From positions 1-41,304 of the forward strand of contig JAMPDU010000011.1 in the NCBI GenBank assembly GCA_023665505.1: a stretch of 41,304 nt of DNA, in the 5' to 3' direction. This document shows, in pieces, positions 30,213-39,800 of this stretch (position 1 is its first letter; each line of letters begins with the position of its first letter). This DNA is from Ruminococcus sp. (GTDB lineage Bacteria; Bacillota; Clostridia; Oscillospirales; Ruminococcaceae). The position numbers were made by a program, and so were the translations under genes. Below the pieces are notes generated by a model. It was not told where the DNA came from. It saw only the letters and a program-made list of their open reading frames with translations, and made no database searches.

Positions 30213-30767
30213 ATGAACGAGCAAATTTCAAAAGCGCAGGAAAAAATGGAAAAATGTATCAAGAGCCTTGAGCACGAATTTACCACCATTAGGGCGGGAC
30301 GGGCTAACCCCGCCGTTCTGGACAGGGTGCTTGTGGACTATTACGGAACGCCCACGCCCATTCAGCAAATGGCGGCGATTTCCGTTTCGGAGGCGAGGGT
30401 TCTTGTGGTTCAGCCTTGGGACATGACCCAGTTAAAGCCCATAGAAAAGGCAATTCTCGCCTCGGACATAGGCATTACCCCCACAAACGACGGCAAGGTT
30501 TTAAGGCTTGCTTTCCCGCAGCCCACCGAGGACAGGCGCAAGGAGCTTGTTAAACAGATCAAGAAAAACGGCGAAGAGGCGAAAGTTACCCTCAGAAACG
30601 TTAGGCGGGACACCCTTGAAAAATTCAAGGCAATGAAAAAAAACAGCGAGATTACCGAGGACGATTTAAAGAATTACGAAAAGGACATTCAGAAACTTAC
30701 CGACAAATTCTGCGAAAAGGTTGACGCGGCAGTTGCGGATAAGGAAAAGGAAATAATGTCCATATAG
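30213..30767 (+). CDS. frr: Ribosome recycling factor
   Basis: RRF splits post-termination ribosomes together with EF-G. The 184-aa protein is full length, with the landmark segments FTTIRAGRANPAVLDRV (about 25-41), the domain II GTPTPIQQMAAI, RVLVVQPWD, and the long C-terminal helix with VRRDTLEKFKAMKK. AAGGAG lies about 10 bases before the ATG. It sits between pyrH and uppS in an operon conserved across bacteria. Confidence 0.97.
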   Translation: MNEQISKAQEKMEKCIKSLEHEFTTIRAGRANPAVLDRVLVDYYGTPTPIQQMAAISVSEARVLVVQPWDMTQLKPIEKAILASDIGITPTNDGKVLRLAFPQPTEDRRKELVKQIKKNGEEAKVTLRNVRRDTLEKFKAMKKNSEITEDDLKNYEKDIQKLTDKFCEKVDAAVADKEKEIMSI

Positions 30768-30783
30768 ATGCGGGGGAATTATT

Positions 30784-31488
30784 TTGTCTGACAGCAAACT
30801 GCCCGTCCACATTGGGTTTATTATGGACGGCAACGGCAGGTGGGCGCGGAAACGGGGTCTGCCCCGAAAAATGGGTCACAGAGAGGGCGCGCAGGCTTTT
30901 CGGAAAATCGCCCGGTACTGCAAAAAAATCGGCATAAAGTACATCACCTTTTACGCGTTTTCCACCGAAAACTGGAAACGTCCCAAGGACGAGGTGGACG
31001 AGATAATGCGGCTTTTCGGCGAGTATCTGAACGAAGTGGAGGACTATGCCAAGGACAGGACAAGGCTTGTGTTTTTGGGAGACAAGTCCTCTTTCGGCAG
31101 GGAGCTTGCGGAGCGTATGACGGAGCTGGAGGAAAAGTCCGCGGAATTTGACGAGATGACGTTAATGCTTGCCATGAATTACGGCGGCAGGGACGATATT
31201 GTCCACGCTGTAAAGCAAATTGCTTTACTGGCTGCCAACAGGGAAATCGCCCCGTCGGACGTTGACGAGAGCCTTGTTTCGAGCCTGCTGTACACAAAGG
31301 GCATGCCGGACGTTGACCTGCTTATCAGACCAAGCGGGGAGATGAGGATTTCCAACTTCCTGCTTTGGCAGTCGGCGTACGCGGAATTTTATTTCACCGA
31401 CACGCTTTGGCCCGATTTTACCGCCAAAGAGCTTGACAAGGCTTTGGAGGATTTTTCCTCCAGGAACAGGCGGTTCGGCGGGGTGTAA
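30784..31488 (+). CDS. uppS: Isoprenyl (undecaprenyl) diphosphate synthase
   Basis: UppS condenses isopentenyl diphosphate onto farnesyl diphosphate to make undecaprenyl diphosphate, the lipid carrier for cell-wall sugars. The 234-aa protein has the P-loop-like IGFIMDGNGRWARKRG (about 10-25, catalytic Asp), FYAFSTENWKRPKDEV, LAMNYGGRDDI, and the C-terminal LLIRPSGEMRISNFLLWQSAYAEFYF. It uses a TTG start (30784), 9 bases after GGGGGA; no ATG fits the family's N-terminus. Together with dgkA, dxr and ispG in this window it covers isoprenoid supply and carrier-lipid recycling. Confidence 0.96.
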   Translation: MSDSKLPVHIGFIMDGNGRWARKRGLPRKMGHREGAQAFRKIARYCKKIGIKYITFYAFSTENWKRPKDEVDEIMRLFGEYLNEVEDYAKDRTRLVFLGDKSSFGRELAERMTELEEKSAEFDEMTLMLAMNYGGRDDIVHAVKQIALLAANREIAPSDVDESLVSSLLYTKGMPDVDLLIRPSGEMRISNFLLWQSAYAEFYFTDTLWPDFTAKELDKALEDFSSRNRRFGGV

Positions 31489-31522
31489 TGGCTATAAACT
31501 TTACAAAGGATTTGATTAAATA

Positions 31523-32365
31523 ATGGTAACCCGTATTATTTCTGCGGCGGTTGGAATTGCCATCGCGATATGCGTGCTCATTCTCCACACGACGCCGTTT
31601 TTCAATTTAGTGGTGGCTGCGCTGGCGGTGATAATGCTGTTTGAACTGCTTTCGGCGGGGAAATGCTTACAGTACAAATTCCACAGCGGGGTGTGCCTTG
31701 TATTCGCGGCGGGAATGCCCTTTCTGCTTGAGTACACCGAGGGAATGGAAATAATATACATTTTCGGCACGACCTGCATACTGCTTTTGTTTGCGGGGTA
31801 CATCGCGAACCACAAGGCTATGACCTTTGAGAAAATCGCCTATATGTTCACGGTTTCTCTGCTTACGACGCTGCCGATGTGCTGTCTTGTTTCTCTTGAA
31901 AACGCGGACAGCCTCCACGGGGTATGCTATATAGTGCTTTGCCTTGCGGGGGCATGGCTCGGGGACTCGGGGGCGTATTTTGTGGGAACGTTTTGGAAAT
32001 TTTGGGAAAAACACAAGCTCTGTCCCGAAATATCACCCAAAAAGACATGGGAGGGCGCTGTTGGTGGTGTTATTACGGTTGCAATTGTGTTTGTAGTGTA
32101 CGCGTTTTTCTACCGGCTTGTCCAAGGGCAGCGGGGGTACGTCTTTGAGGTAAACTATGCGTACCTTGTGGTAATGGGCATAATTTGCGGCGTACTGGGA
32201 ATAATCGGCGACCTGTCGGCGTCGCTGATAAAGCGGCAGTACGGCATAAAGGATTTCGGCAACATAATGCCCGGGCACGGCGGTCTTATGGACAGGTTCG
32301 ACAGCGTGCTGTTCGTGGCGCCGTTTATGATGTTTGTGCTCAGTCATTTTACTATATTTAAATAG
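31523..32365 (+). CDS. cdsA: Phosphatidate cytidylyltransferase
   Basis: CdsA makes CDP-diacylglycerol, the branch-point of phospholipid synthesis. The 280-aa membrane protein has about eight spans and the family signature near the C-terminus, GDLSASLIKRQYGIKDFGNIMPGHGGLMDRFDS (about 230-262), preceded by GDSGAYFVG and SPKKTWEG (about 150-180). The upstream ribosome site is weak (ACAAAGGA, about 15 bases before the ATG). It follows uppS by 34 bases, and a strong hairpin separates it from dxr. Confidence 0.95.
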   Translation: MVTRIISAAVGIAIAICVLILHTTPFFNLVVAALAVIMLFELLSAGKCLQYKFHSGVCLVFAAGMPFLLEYTEGMEIIYIFGTTCILLLFAGYIANHKAMTFEKIAYMFTVSLLTTLPMCCLVSLENADSLHGVCYIVLCLAGAWLGDSGAYFVGTFWKFWEKHKLCPEISPKKTWEGAVGGVITVAIVFVVYAFFYRLVQGQRGYVFEVNYAYLVVMGIICGVLGIIGDLSASLIKRQYGIKDFGNIMPGHGGLMDRFDSVLFVAPFMMFVLSHFTIFK

Positions 32366-32381
32366 TAACAAGTCTTACTTG

Positions 32382-32424
32382 CAAGAGGTCAGCTTAATCT
32401 GACCTCTTGTGCGATTTTTTGGGA
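32382..32424 (+). terminator. Terminator-like hairpin between cdsA and dxr
   Basis: CAAGAGGTCAG (32382-32392) is perfectly inverted at 32399-32409 with a 6-base loop, followed after five bases by a run of six T. It looks like an intrinsic terminator or attenuator inside an otherwise continuous operon. No promoter is evident between it and dxr, so partial read-through is likely. Confidence 0.7.
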
Positions 32425-32433
32425 GAATTTGGT

Positions 32434-33570
32434 ATGAAAACAATTTCTTTGACAGGCTCGACGGGGTCTATCGGTACGCAGACATTAGACGTTTGCAGGC
32501 GGCATAATATTAAAGTGGCGGCTTTGGCGGCAAACAGCAGCGTTGGGCTTTTGGAGGAACAGGCGCGGGAGTTTGCCCCGAAATATGTCTGCGTTTACGA
32601 CGAGGGGCGGTACGCCGATTTGCGGGACAGACTTTCCGACACGGGTGTGAAAGTCCTTTGCGGAATGGAGGGGCTTTGCCAAATCGCCGCCTGTCAGGCG
32701 GACTTGTTTGTAAACGCCGTGGTGGGAATGGTGGGACTTCTCCCAACCCTTACCGCCATCGAAAACGGCAGGGACGTTGCTCTTGCCAACAAGGAGACCC
32801 TTGTGGCGGGTGGACGGCTTGTTATGGAAAACGCGGAGCGTAAAGGCGTAAACCTTTACCCCATAGACAGCGAGCATTCCGCGATTTTTCAGTGCCTGCG
32901 GGGGAATAAGCGGGAACAGGTGAATAAAATTATTCTCACGGCGTCGGGCGGACCTTTTTTCGGGAGGAAAAAGTCCGAGCTTGGAGACGTTACCGTGGAG
33001 CAGGCTCTCAATCACCCCAACTGGTCTATGGGAAACAAAATTACGGTGGATTCCGCCACGCTGATGAATAAGGGTCTGGAGTTTATCGAGGCGAGGTGGC
33101 TGTTTGGGGTAAGTCCCGAAAATATCGAAATCGTGGTGAACCGTGAAAGCGTTATTCACTCGGCGGTGGAGTTTAAGGACTTTTCCGTAATCGCCCAGCT
33201 GGGCGTGCCGGATATGAAAATACCTATCCAGTACGCGCTTTTGTACCCCGAAAGGGTCGAGTGCGATGTAAAGCCTTTATCCTTGACAGACTATGGGACG
33301 CTTACCTTTGCCAAACCCGACTTTGAGACGTTTGACTGCCTGTCCGGCTGTATCGAGGCAATTAAGCGGGGCGGAGCGTACCCCTGCATTGTGAACGCGG
33401 TGAACGAGGAGGCGGTGGGGCTGTTTCTGTCAAGGGAAATACCTTTCCTGCGTATCGGGGAGCTGGTTCGGGGCGCGTTAAGGGATTTCCCGCCAATGCC
33501 CGCCGAAAGCTATGAGGACATAAAAAAAGCGGAGCTTTCCGCGAGAGAGTACGTCAAAGAAAATACTTGA
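32434..33570 (+). CDS. dxr: 1-deoxy-D-xylulose 5-phosphate reductoisomerase
   Basis: Dxr (IspC) is the NADPH-dependent enzyme that forms methylerythritol phosphate, the committed step of the MEP isoprenoid pathway. The 378-aa protein has the nucleotide-binding LTGSTGSIGTQTLDV (about 5-19), ANKETLVAGG (about 118-127), IDSEHSAIFQCL (metal and substrate site, about 142-153), TASGGPFFG, and HPNWSMGNKITVDSATLMNKGLE (about 191-213). The start at ATG 32434 follows GGGAGA; the frame is open back to 32407. rseP follows after 16 bases, a widely conserved pair. Confidence 0.97.
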   Translation: MKTISLTGSTGSIGTQTLDVCRRHNIKVAALAANSSVGLLEEQAREFAPKYVCVYDEGRYADLRDRLSDTGVKVLCGMEGLCQIAACQADLFVNAVVGMVGLLPTLTAIENGRDVALANKETLVAGGRLVMENAERKGVNLYPIDSEHSAIFQCLRGNKREQVNKIILTASGGPFFGRKKSELGDVTVEQALNHPNWSMGNKITVDSATLMNKGLEFIEARWLFGVSPENIEIVVNRESVIHSAVEFKDFSVIAQLGVPDMKIPIQYALLYPERVECDVKPLSLTDYGTLTFAKPDFETFDCLSGCIEAIKRGGAYPCIVNAVNEEAVGLFLSREIPFLRIGELVRGALRDFPPMPAESYEDIKKAELSAREYVKENT

Positions 33571-33586
33571 AATTTGGTGAGGTAAT

Positions 33587-34630
33587 ATGAATACTTTTCT
33601 TTCAATTTTGGTTGCGCTGGCGTTTTTCTGCCTTATAATTGTAATTCACGAATTCGGGCACTTTATCGTGGCAAAGCTTTGCGGTATCAGGGTTGACGAA
33701 TTCGCTATCGGAATGGGTCCGGTAATATTCAAAAAACAGGGAAAGGAAACCCTTTTCACCGTCCGTATTTTACCCGTGGGGGGCTTCTGCTCAATGGGGG
33801 AGGATATTGACGAGGACGACCCAAATTCTTTCCGCAAAAAGCCTGTGCTTTCCCGTATAGCGGTAATCGCGGCGGGGGCGGTTATGAACCTTATTCTCGG
33901 GTTTATTCTGTCGGTGATTTTTATTTTGGCAAGCGGCAAGGTGGTAACGTCCACAATAGTGTGGTTCGCCGACAATGCGGCAAGCGAGGAGCAGGGTTTG
34001 CGGTACGAGGACGAAATTCTGAAAATAAACGGGGTGAAGATTTACTCCGTTAAGGACATTACCTATCAGCTTGGCAGCGACGAGGACGGCGTAGTTGACT
34101 TTGTTGTAAAGCGGGACGGCGAGGTTGTTAATGTGAACGGTATAAAATTCGACACCGAATTTGACGAAGAGACGGGCAAGCAGACCCTTATTTACGACTT
34201 TAAAGTGGCGAGTATCGGCGTTACGGCGGGAAATCTGCTGCCATACGCGTTCAGAAATTCCGTGTATTACGGGCGGATAGTGCTGATGTCGCTGCGGGAT
34301 ATGATTAGGGGCAAGTACGGCATAAACGACTTGCAGGGTCCGGTTGGAATTGCCTCGGTGATAGGCGACGCGGCGGGGGAAAGCGGATTTGACATAAGTT
34401 TCCTGCTTGACATTGCCACACTTGTGACGATAAACATCGGCATTTTCAACCTGCTGCCCATACCCGCACTTGACGGCGGCAGACTGGTTTTTCTGATAAT
34501 AGAGGCAATCCGCCGCAAGGCTTTAAAGGCGGAAACGGAGGGTATGATACACTTTGTGGGATTTGCGCTGCTTATGACTCTTATGGTTGTGGTGACGTTT
34601 AACGACGTTAAGAATATTTTTGTGAAGTAG
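33587..34630 (+). CDS. rseP: Site-2 zinc metalloprotease RseP/RasP
   Basis: RseP/RasP is an intramembrane protease that cuts anti-sigma factors and remnant signal peptides. The 347-aa protein has the HEFGH zinc site in its first transmembrane helix (about 21-25), the conserved FAIGMGPVIF and LPVGGFCSMGED loop, and one PDZ-like domain (about 120-200). The third zinc ligand region is NLLPIPALDGGRL (about 287-299), followed by further membrane spans. Ribosome site GGTGAGG. Its place after dxr and before ispG is typical for Firmicutes. Confidence 0.95.
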   Translation: MNTFLSILVALAFFCLIIVIHEFGHFIVAKLCGIRVDEFAIGMGPVIFKKQGKETLFTVRILPVGGFCSMGEDIDEDDPNSFRKKPVLSRIAVIAAGAVMNLILGFILSVIFILASGKVVTSTIVWFADNAASEEQGLRYEDEILKINGVKIYSVKDITYQLGSDEDGVVDFVVKRDGEVVNVNGIKFDTEFDEETGKQTLIYDFKVASIGVTAGNLLPYAFRNSVYYGRIVLMSLRDMIRGKYGINDLQGPVGIASVIGDAAGESGFDISFLLDIATLVTINIGIFNLLPIPALDGGRLVFLIIEAIRRKALKAETEGMIHFVGFALLMTLMVVVTFNDVKNIFVK

Positions 34631-34642
34631 GAGGTCATAAAA

Positions 34643-35068
34643 ATGAGCAGTTTTACCAAAAAATACACAGACGAGGAAATGAATACGGCTCTCGGCAAGC
34701 TGCTTATCGGCGGCGAATGTCTTGAAACGGCGGTGTACTGTCTTTTCAAGGACACGGGATTTTTTGCGAGCAACAGTAACATTATTACCGGCTATGCGGG
34801 AATAACCGATACGGGGCGGCTTTTGTGCTGCAAATACGGGGTTATCGGCGATGAAAATGCCGCCTACAATATGGAGGACATTGTGCAGATAAAAATTAAG
34901 CCGATGATTTTGGGGCAGAAAATTATTACCATAGTTTTTGAGGACGGCAAAAAGCGGACGGTAAAGTTTCAGCTTGCGCCGAAAGTGGCGGGGTCAAAAC
35001 TGCCTAATCAGGAGCGGAACACCGAGAAAATGCTTGAAATTATTGAGGCTAAGCAGAATAAGCTGTAA
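34643..35068 (+). CDS. Uncharacterised protein with PH-like beta core
   Basis: The 141-aa soluble protein has a helical N-terminus (TKKYTDEEMNTALGKLLIGGE) and then alternating strands (ITGYAGITDTGRLLCCKYG, IVQIKIKPMILGQKIITIVFEDG, RTVKFQLAPKV), a pattern like bacterial PH or GRAM-type domains. I recognise no named family. A clear TAGGAGGTCAT site precedes the ATG 12 bases after rseP, so it is in the same operon; the next gene follows after 10 bases. Function unknown. Confidence 0.72.
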   Translation: MSSFTKKYTDEEMNTALGKLLIGGECLETAVYCLFKDTGFFASNSNIITGYAGITDTGRLLCCKYGVIGDENAAYNMEDIVQIKIKPMILGQKIITIVFEDGKKRTVKFQLAPKVAGSKLPNQERNTEKMLEIIEAKQNKL

Positions 35069-35078
35069 AGGAGTAAAA

Positions 35079-35564
35079 ATGTCCGATTTTATTTTTGAAA
35101 AAGCGGGAATTGAGGATTTGGACGCGCTTGTAAAGCTGAGAACGGCGTATATTCTCGAGGATAACGGAGTTGTGCCTCGGGAAAAACTTGCTCAAATATC
35201 CGAAAAACTGCCCGATTATTTCCGTGAGCATTTAAACGGGGATTGTTTTGCGTACACCGCTAAATCCGAAAGTGAAACGGTAAGCTGCTGCATTTTGGTG
35301 GTTTCGGAAAAGCCGCCTAATCTCGGCTTTATGAACGGCGTTGCGGGGACGGTAATGAACGTCTACACAAAGCCCGAGTACAGGCGAAAGGGTCTTGCAG
35401 GAAAGCTGATGAAAACGCTGCTTGCCGACGCGGAAAAAATGGGACTTGATTTCGTTGAGCTGAAAGCCACGGAGGAGGGGTACGGCTTGTATAAGTCGGT
35501 GGGGTTTGAGGATACGGTTTCAAAATATCATAATATGAAGATAACGTTTAATCGGGGAGTTTAA
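35079..35564 (+). CDS. GNAT family N-acetyltransferase
   Basis: The 161-aa protein fits the GNAT fold: FEKAGIEDLDALVKLRTAYI at the start, the acetyl-CoA-binding segment VYTKPEYRRKGLAGKLMKTLLADAEKMG (about 100-127, with the Q/RxxGxG/A-type loop RRKGLA), and ELKATEEGYGLYKSVGFED near the C-terminus. The substrate cannot be read. AAAGGAG precedes ATG 35079. It is 10 bases after the preceding gene and 32 bases before the next. Confidence 0.9.
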   Translation: MSDFIFEKAGIEDLDALVKLRTAYILEDNGVVPREKLAQISEKLPDYFREHLNGDCFAYTAKSESETVSCCILVVSEKPPNLGFMNGVAGTVMNVYTKPEYRRKGLAGKLMKTLLADAEKMGLDFVELKATEEGYGLYKSVGFEDTVSKYHNMKITFNRGV

Positions 35565-35596
35565 AAATATTTTTGGTAAACAGGAGGATTTTCGGT

Positions 35597-35812
35597 ATGA
35601 AAAAAATTTTGCGCATTTTCGGAGCGGTATTGATTATTGTGGGAATTTTGTTGTTTTTTAGCAAATCTTCTTTGGGAATAATCGGCGGGGAGGACGGTCC
35701 GACGGCAGTTTTCACCGCGGGAATTTTGTCGGGCAATGTGTGGATATTTCCCGTAACGGCAGGTATTTTGCTTGTTATTGCCTCAATTGTAAAGGTTAAA
35801 AAGAAAAAATGA
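35597..35812 (+). CDS. 71-aa membrane protein bearing an OadB-type signature loop
   Basis: The protein has two membrane segments (IFGAVLIIVGILLFF, about 6-20, and WIFPVTAGILLVIASIV, about 49-65). Between them is GIIGGEDGPTAVFTAGIL, nearly identical to the conserved GIIGGxDGPTxIF loop of the beta subunit (OadB/GcdB/MmdB) of sodium-pumping decarboxylases, which holds the sodium- and proton-linked Asp. The rest of the about 380-aa beta subunit is absent and no alpha or gamma gene is near. AGGAGG lies 9 bases before ATG 35597. A free-standing mini-protein, role unknown. Confidence 0.75.
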   Translation: MKKILRIFGAVLIIVGILLFFSKSSLGIIGGEDGPTAVFTAGILSGNVWIFPVTAGILLVIASIVKVKKKK

Positions 35813-35825
35813 AAGGAAGTATAAT

Positions 35826-36863
35826 ATGCGTTCCGTACATACTGTAAAGGTTGGTAACTGTACACTTAACGGCGAAAAAATTTACATACAGTCAATGCTT
35901 AACGTCCCCGCGGGCGATGTTGAAGGGAGCGTTCGGCAAGCGGCGCGGCTTGAAAAAGCGGGGTGCGAGATAATTCGGGCGGCAATTCCCGATATGGCGG
36001 CGGTACGGCTTATTCCCGCCATAAAAAACGCTGTGGCGATACCCCTTGTGGCGGACATTCATTTCGACTATAAGCTTGCATTGGAAAGCGTTTCTGCGGG
36101 GATTGACAAGATACGCATTAACCCCGGGAATATCGGGGATTTCGACAGGGTAAAGGCGGTTGCGGACGCTTGCCGGGCGAAAAATATTCCCATAAGAATC
36201 GGGGTAAATTCGGGTTCGCTTGAAAAGGACATTTTGGCGAAGTACGGCTCGCCAACGGCGGAGGCGCTGTGCGAAAGCGCGCTGCGGCATGCGGAGCTTT
36301 TGGAGCGGTGCGATTTTCACGATATTGTCATCTCCATAAAGTCCTCGGACGTGCCGACTATGATTAAGGGGTACAGACTGCTTGCGGAGAAAACCGATTA
36401 CCCCCTGCATTTGGGCGTTACCGAGGCGGGGACAAAGCGTATGGGCATAATAAAGTCCGCCGTGGGGATTGGCTCTCTCCTTGCGGAGGGTATCGGGGAG
36501 ACTATTCGGGTTTCCCTGACCGCAGATCCGGAGGAGGAAATTTACGCTGCGCGAGATATTCTTTCCGCCGTGGGAAAGGGCAGTGGTGTAAAGCTGGTGG
36601 CTTGCCCCACTTGCGGCAGGACGAAGATAGACCTTATTTCCCTTGCGGAAAAGGTGGAAACGGCGGTCAAGGACATCGACAAGGACATTACCGTGGCGGT
36701 AATGGGCTGCGTTGTGAACGGTCCCGGGGAGGCTCGTGAGGCGGACGTCGGTGTTGCGGGGGGAGACGGCTGCGCGGTACTGTTCCGCAAGGGGGAGGTA
36801 CTGCGGAAAGTCCCCGAAAACGAGATACTGACGGCGCTTTTGGAGGAAATTGGAAAACTTTAG
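35826..36863 (+). CDS. ispG: 4-hydroxy-3-methylbut-2-en-1-yl diphosphate synthase (flavodoxin)
   Basis: IspG (GcpE) is the iron-sulfur enzyme of the penultimate MEP step, reducing methylerythritol cyclodiphosphate. The 345-aa protein has a TIM-barrel N-terminal part ([42 protein letters not shown]) and a C-terminal cluster domain with CPTCGRT (about 259-265) and CVVNGPGEA (about 291-299), supplying three cysteines and the conserved Glu. AAAGGAAG precedes the ATG. With dxr and uppS it makes this cluster rich in isoprenoid functions. polC starts 28 bases after its stop. Confidence 0.97.
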   Translation: MRSVHTVKVGNCTLNGEKIYIQSMLNVPAGDVEGSVRQAARLEKAGCEIIRAAIPDMAAVRLIPAIKNAVAIPLVADIHFDYKLALESVSAGIDKIRINPGNIGDFDRVKAVADACRAKNIPIRIGVNSGSLEKDILAKYGSPTAEALCESALRHAELLERCDFHDIVISIKSSDVPTMIKGYRLLAEKTDYPLHLGVTEAGTKRMGIIKSAVGIGSLLAEGIGETIRVSLTADPEEEIYAARDILSAVGKGSGVKLVACPTCGRTKIDLISLAEKVETAVKDIDKDITVAVMGCVVNGPGEAREADVGVAGGDGCAVLFRKGEVLRKVPENEILTALLEEIGKL

Positions 36864-36891
36864 GAAAAATATTTTTAGGAACGGTGAAATA

Positions 36892-39800
36892 ATGCTTATA
36901 AAAGAACTTTTTTCGGACTACATAGCGGATATTCCAAATTCAATAGGAAAGGGAAACGTGCTTAAGCTGTCGCATACGGAAAATATGCGGGAGCTTGCTG
37001 TTTTTGCGTCATACGACATTGTTCAGAACTATAGCTATGTTCTGGACTTTGAAAAGGCGATGCGTACAAGCCTCGGCATATCCGACTTTGTCCTAAACTG
37101 TCGGTATGCGCCCAATCTTTTTAACGAAAAGTGCATGCCCGATATTGTGGAAATGCTGAAACGGCGTATGTACGTCATTAACGGGCATTTGAGCAATGCG
37201 GCGTACAGTTTTTCCGAGGGCACGGTTACGGCGGAGGTAAACGGGTCGGGGTACTCAACGCTGAAAAAGGCGGGGGTTGAGCGGGAACTGGAAAAACTTA
37301 TCAGGGAAGTATTTTCTCTTGATGTAAGGGTCGTTCTGAGCGGCAGCGAGACCCCTCCCGAGGACGATTACGAAAGCAGAATGGCGCAGGCTATCGCGGC
37401 AATGCCTATGCCTACGGAAGTCCCCGAAACCTCGGCGGGGTTCGGTATGGGACAGGCTGTCCCGAGCGCGCCCAAAGAGCCTATAGTTACGGTGGACTTC
37501 AAAGACCTGCCCATACTTGCCGAAAGCGCGAAAATTGTCAAGGGGCGGAAGATTGACTGCCCAATAACAAATATTTCCGACATTAAAGGCAAGATGAATA
37601 ATATCGCCGTATGGGGCGACGTTTTCGACTATTCCGAAAGAGAGGTACGCACCAAAAACGGCGACATGCGGCTTGTTTCGGTGAGCATTACCGACTATAC
37701 GGGTTCGATTTCCATAAAAAGTTTTGAGGACAAAAACGAGGAAAATATTTTCGCGGAGTTTAAAAAGGGCGGTACTCTGCTTATAAAGGGGCGTTCGGAT
37801 TTTGACACGTTTGAAAACGAATTTGTTATCAAGGCGAACGATATTATGCAGGTGGGCAAGCCCGAGCGTAAGGACAACGCCGAGGAAAAACGGGTGGAGC
37901 TGCACCTGCACACGAATATGTCCGCGCTGGACGCGGTAACTCCCGCCTCAAAGCTGATAGATAGGGCGTACTCATGGGGGCACAAGGCAATGGCAATAAC
38001 CGACCACGGCTGCGTTCAGGCTTTCCCGGAGGCTGCCGCCGCGGCGGCGAAAATACGCAAAAACGGCGGGGATTTCAAGGTTATTTACGGCTGCGAGGCG
38101 TACTCGGTGAACGACAGAATAAGCGCGGTAAATATTTTTAGGGACAAGCCCATTACAGGCGAGATGATAGTTTTCGACATCGAGACTACGGGCTTTAATT
38201 CTCAGGCGGAAAGAATTATCGAGATAGGCGCGGTGAAGATAAATAATCTTGAAATAGGCGAGGTGTTTCAGACCTTTGTTGACCCGGAAAAGCCAATTCC
38301 CGAAAAAATTACCAATCTTACGGGAATTACCGAGGAAATGGTAAAGGGCGCGCCAAGTCAGGAAGAGGCTTTGAAAAGGTTTACCGAATTCTGCGGGGAG
38401 GCTCCCGTGCTTATCGCGCACAACGCGGGGTTTGACTGCTCGTTCATAAAGGCGGCTTGCGAAAGGTACGGAATAGAGTACCCCTTTTCAATGATTGACA
38501 CGGTGGCGATGAGCAGAAGTATGCTGCCGAACCTTAAAAAGCACAAGCTGGATAATGTTGCCAAAGAGCTGGGTTTGGGGGAATTCAACCACCACCGCGC
38601 CGACGAGGACGCGAAAATTCTCGCGAGGATTTATATCGTTCTTGCCGCAAGGCTTATGGAAGAGAATGGCATTAAAATGATAAGCGAGATAAACCGCTGC
38701 GTGCTGAAGATAGACCCTCGCTCTCTGCGTTCACACCACCAGATTATTCTTGTGAAAGACGCGATAGGGCTTAAAAATCTGTACAAACTTATTTCCTTTT
38801 CAAATATCAAGTATTACAAGCGCAACCCACGTATTCCCATTTCCGAGCTTATGAAACACCGCGACGGACTTATCGTGGGCAGCGCCTGCGAGGCGGGAGA
38901 GGTATTTTCCGCGGTGCGGGACGGTCAGCCTTGGGATTCCGTCAAGGACATAGCGAGGTTTTACGATTATCTTGAAATACAGCCGATCGGGAATAACGCG
39001 TTCCTCATAGACGACGAGGATTTGCCGAATATTTCCTCCGAGGAGGATTTGCGGGATTTGAACAGGAAAATCGTCAAGCTGGGGGAGGAGCTGAACATTC
39101 CCGTGGTGGCGACCTGCGACGTTCATTTTATGGACAAGGCGGACGGGATTTTCCGCAAAATTCTCACGTATCAAAAATTCAAGGAGGAAAATCAAGCCCC
39201 GCTGTATCTGCGTACCACGGAGGAAATGTTAGCGGAATTTTCCTACCTCGGGGAGGAAAAGGCGTACGAGGTTGTGGTAACAAATACCAATAAAATCGCG
39301 GATATGGTAAACCCGGACATTGTACCCATACCGCCGGGAACGTTCACTCCCGAGATACCCGGCGCGGAGGAGGATTTGGAGCGGATTTCCTGGGAGAGGT
39401 GCAAGTCCATATACGGCGACCCCGTCCCCGAGCTTGTGGCAAAGCGGCTTGACAGGGAGCTTACCTCTATTATAAAGCACGGCTTTGCGGTACTTTATAT
39501 GATTGCTCAAAAACTTGTGGCTAACTCAAACGAGCACGGCTATCAGGTGGGTTCGCGGGGTTCGGTTGGCTCGTCCTTTGTGGCGTCAATGGCGGGAATT
39601 TCCGAGGTAAACCCGCTGCCGCCCCATTATGTCTGCCCGAAATGCAAGCACAGCGTTTTCATTACGGACGGTTCTGTCGGCTCGGGCTACGACCTGCCGG
39701 AAAAGAACTGCGAGAAGTGCGGTACGCCCTACAACCGGGACGGACACGATATTCCGTTCGAGACGTTCCTCGGTTTCGACGGCGACAAAGCTCCCGATAT

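Noticed and set aside
37255..37911. 218-aa open frame on the - strand inside polC
   Set aside because: Antisense shadow of the polC N-terminal and OB regions; no start signals or motifs.
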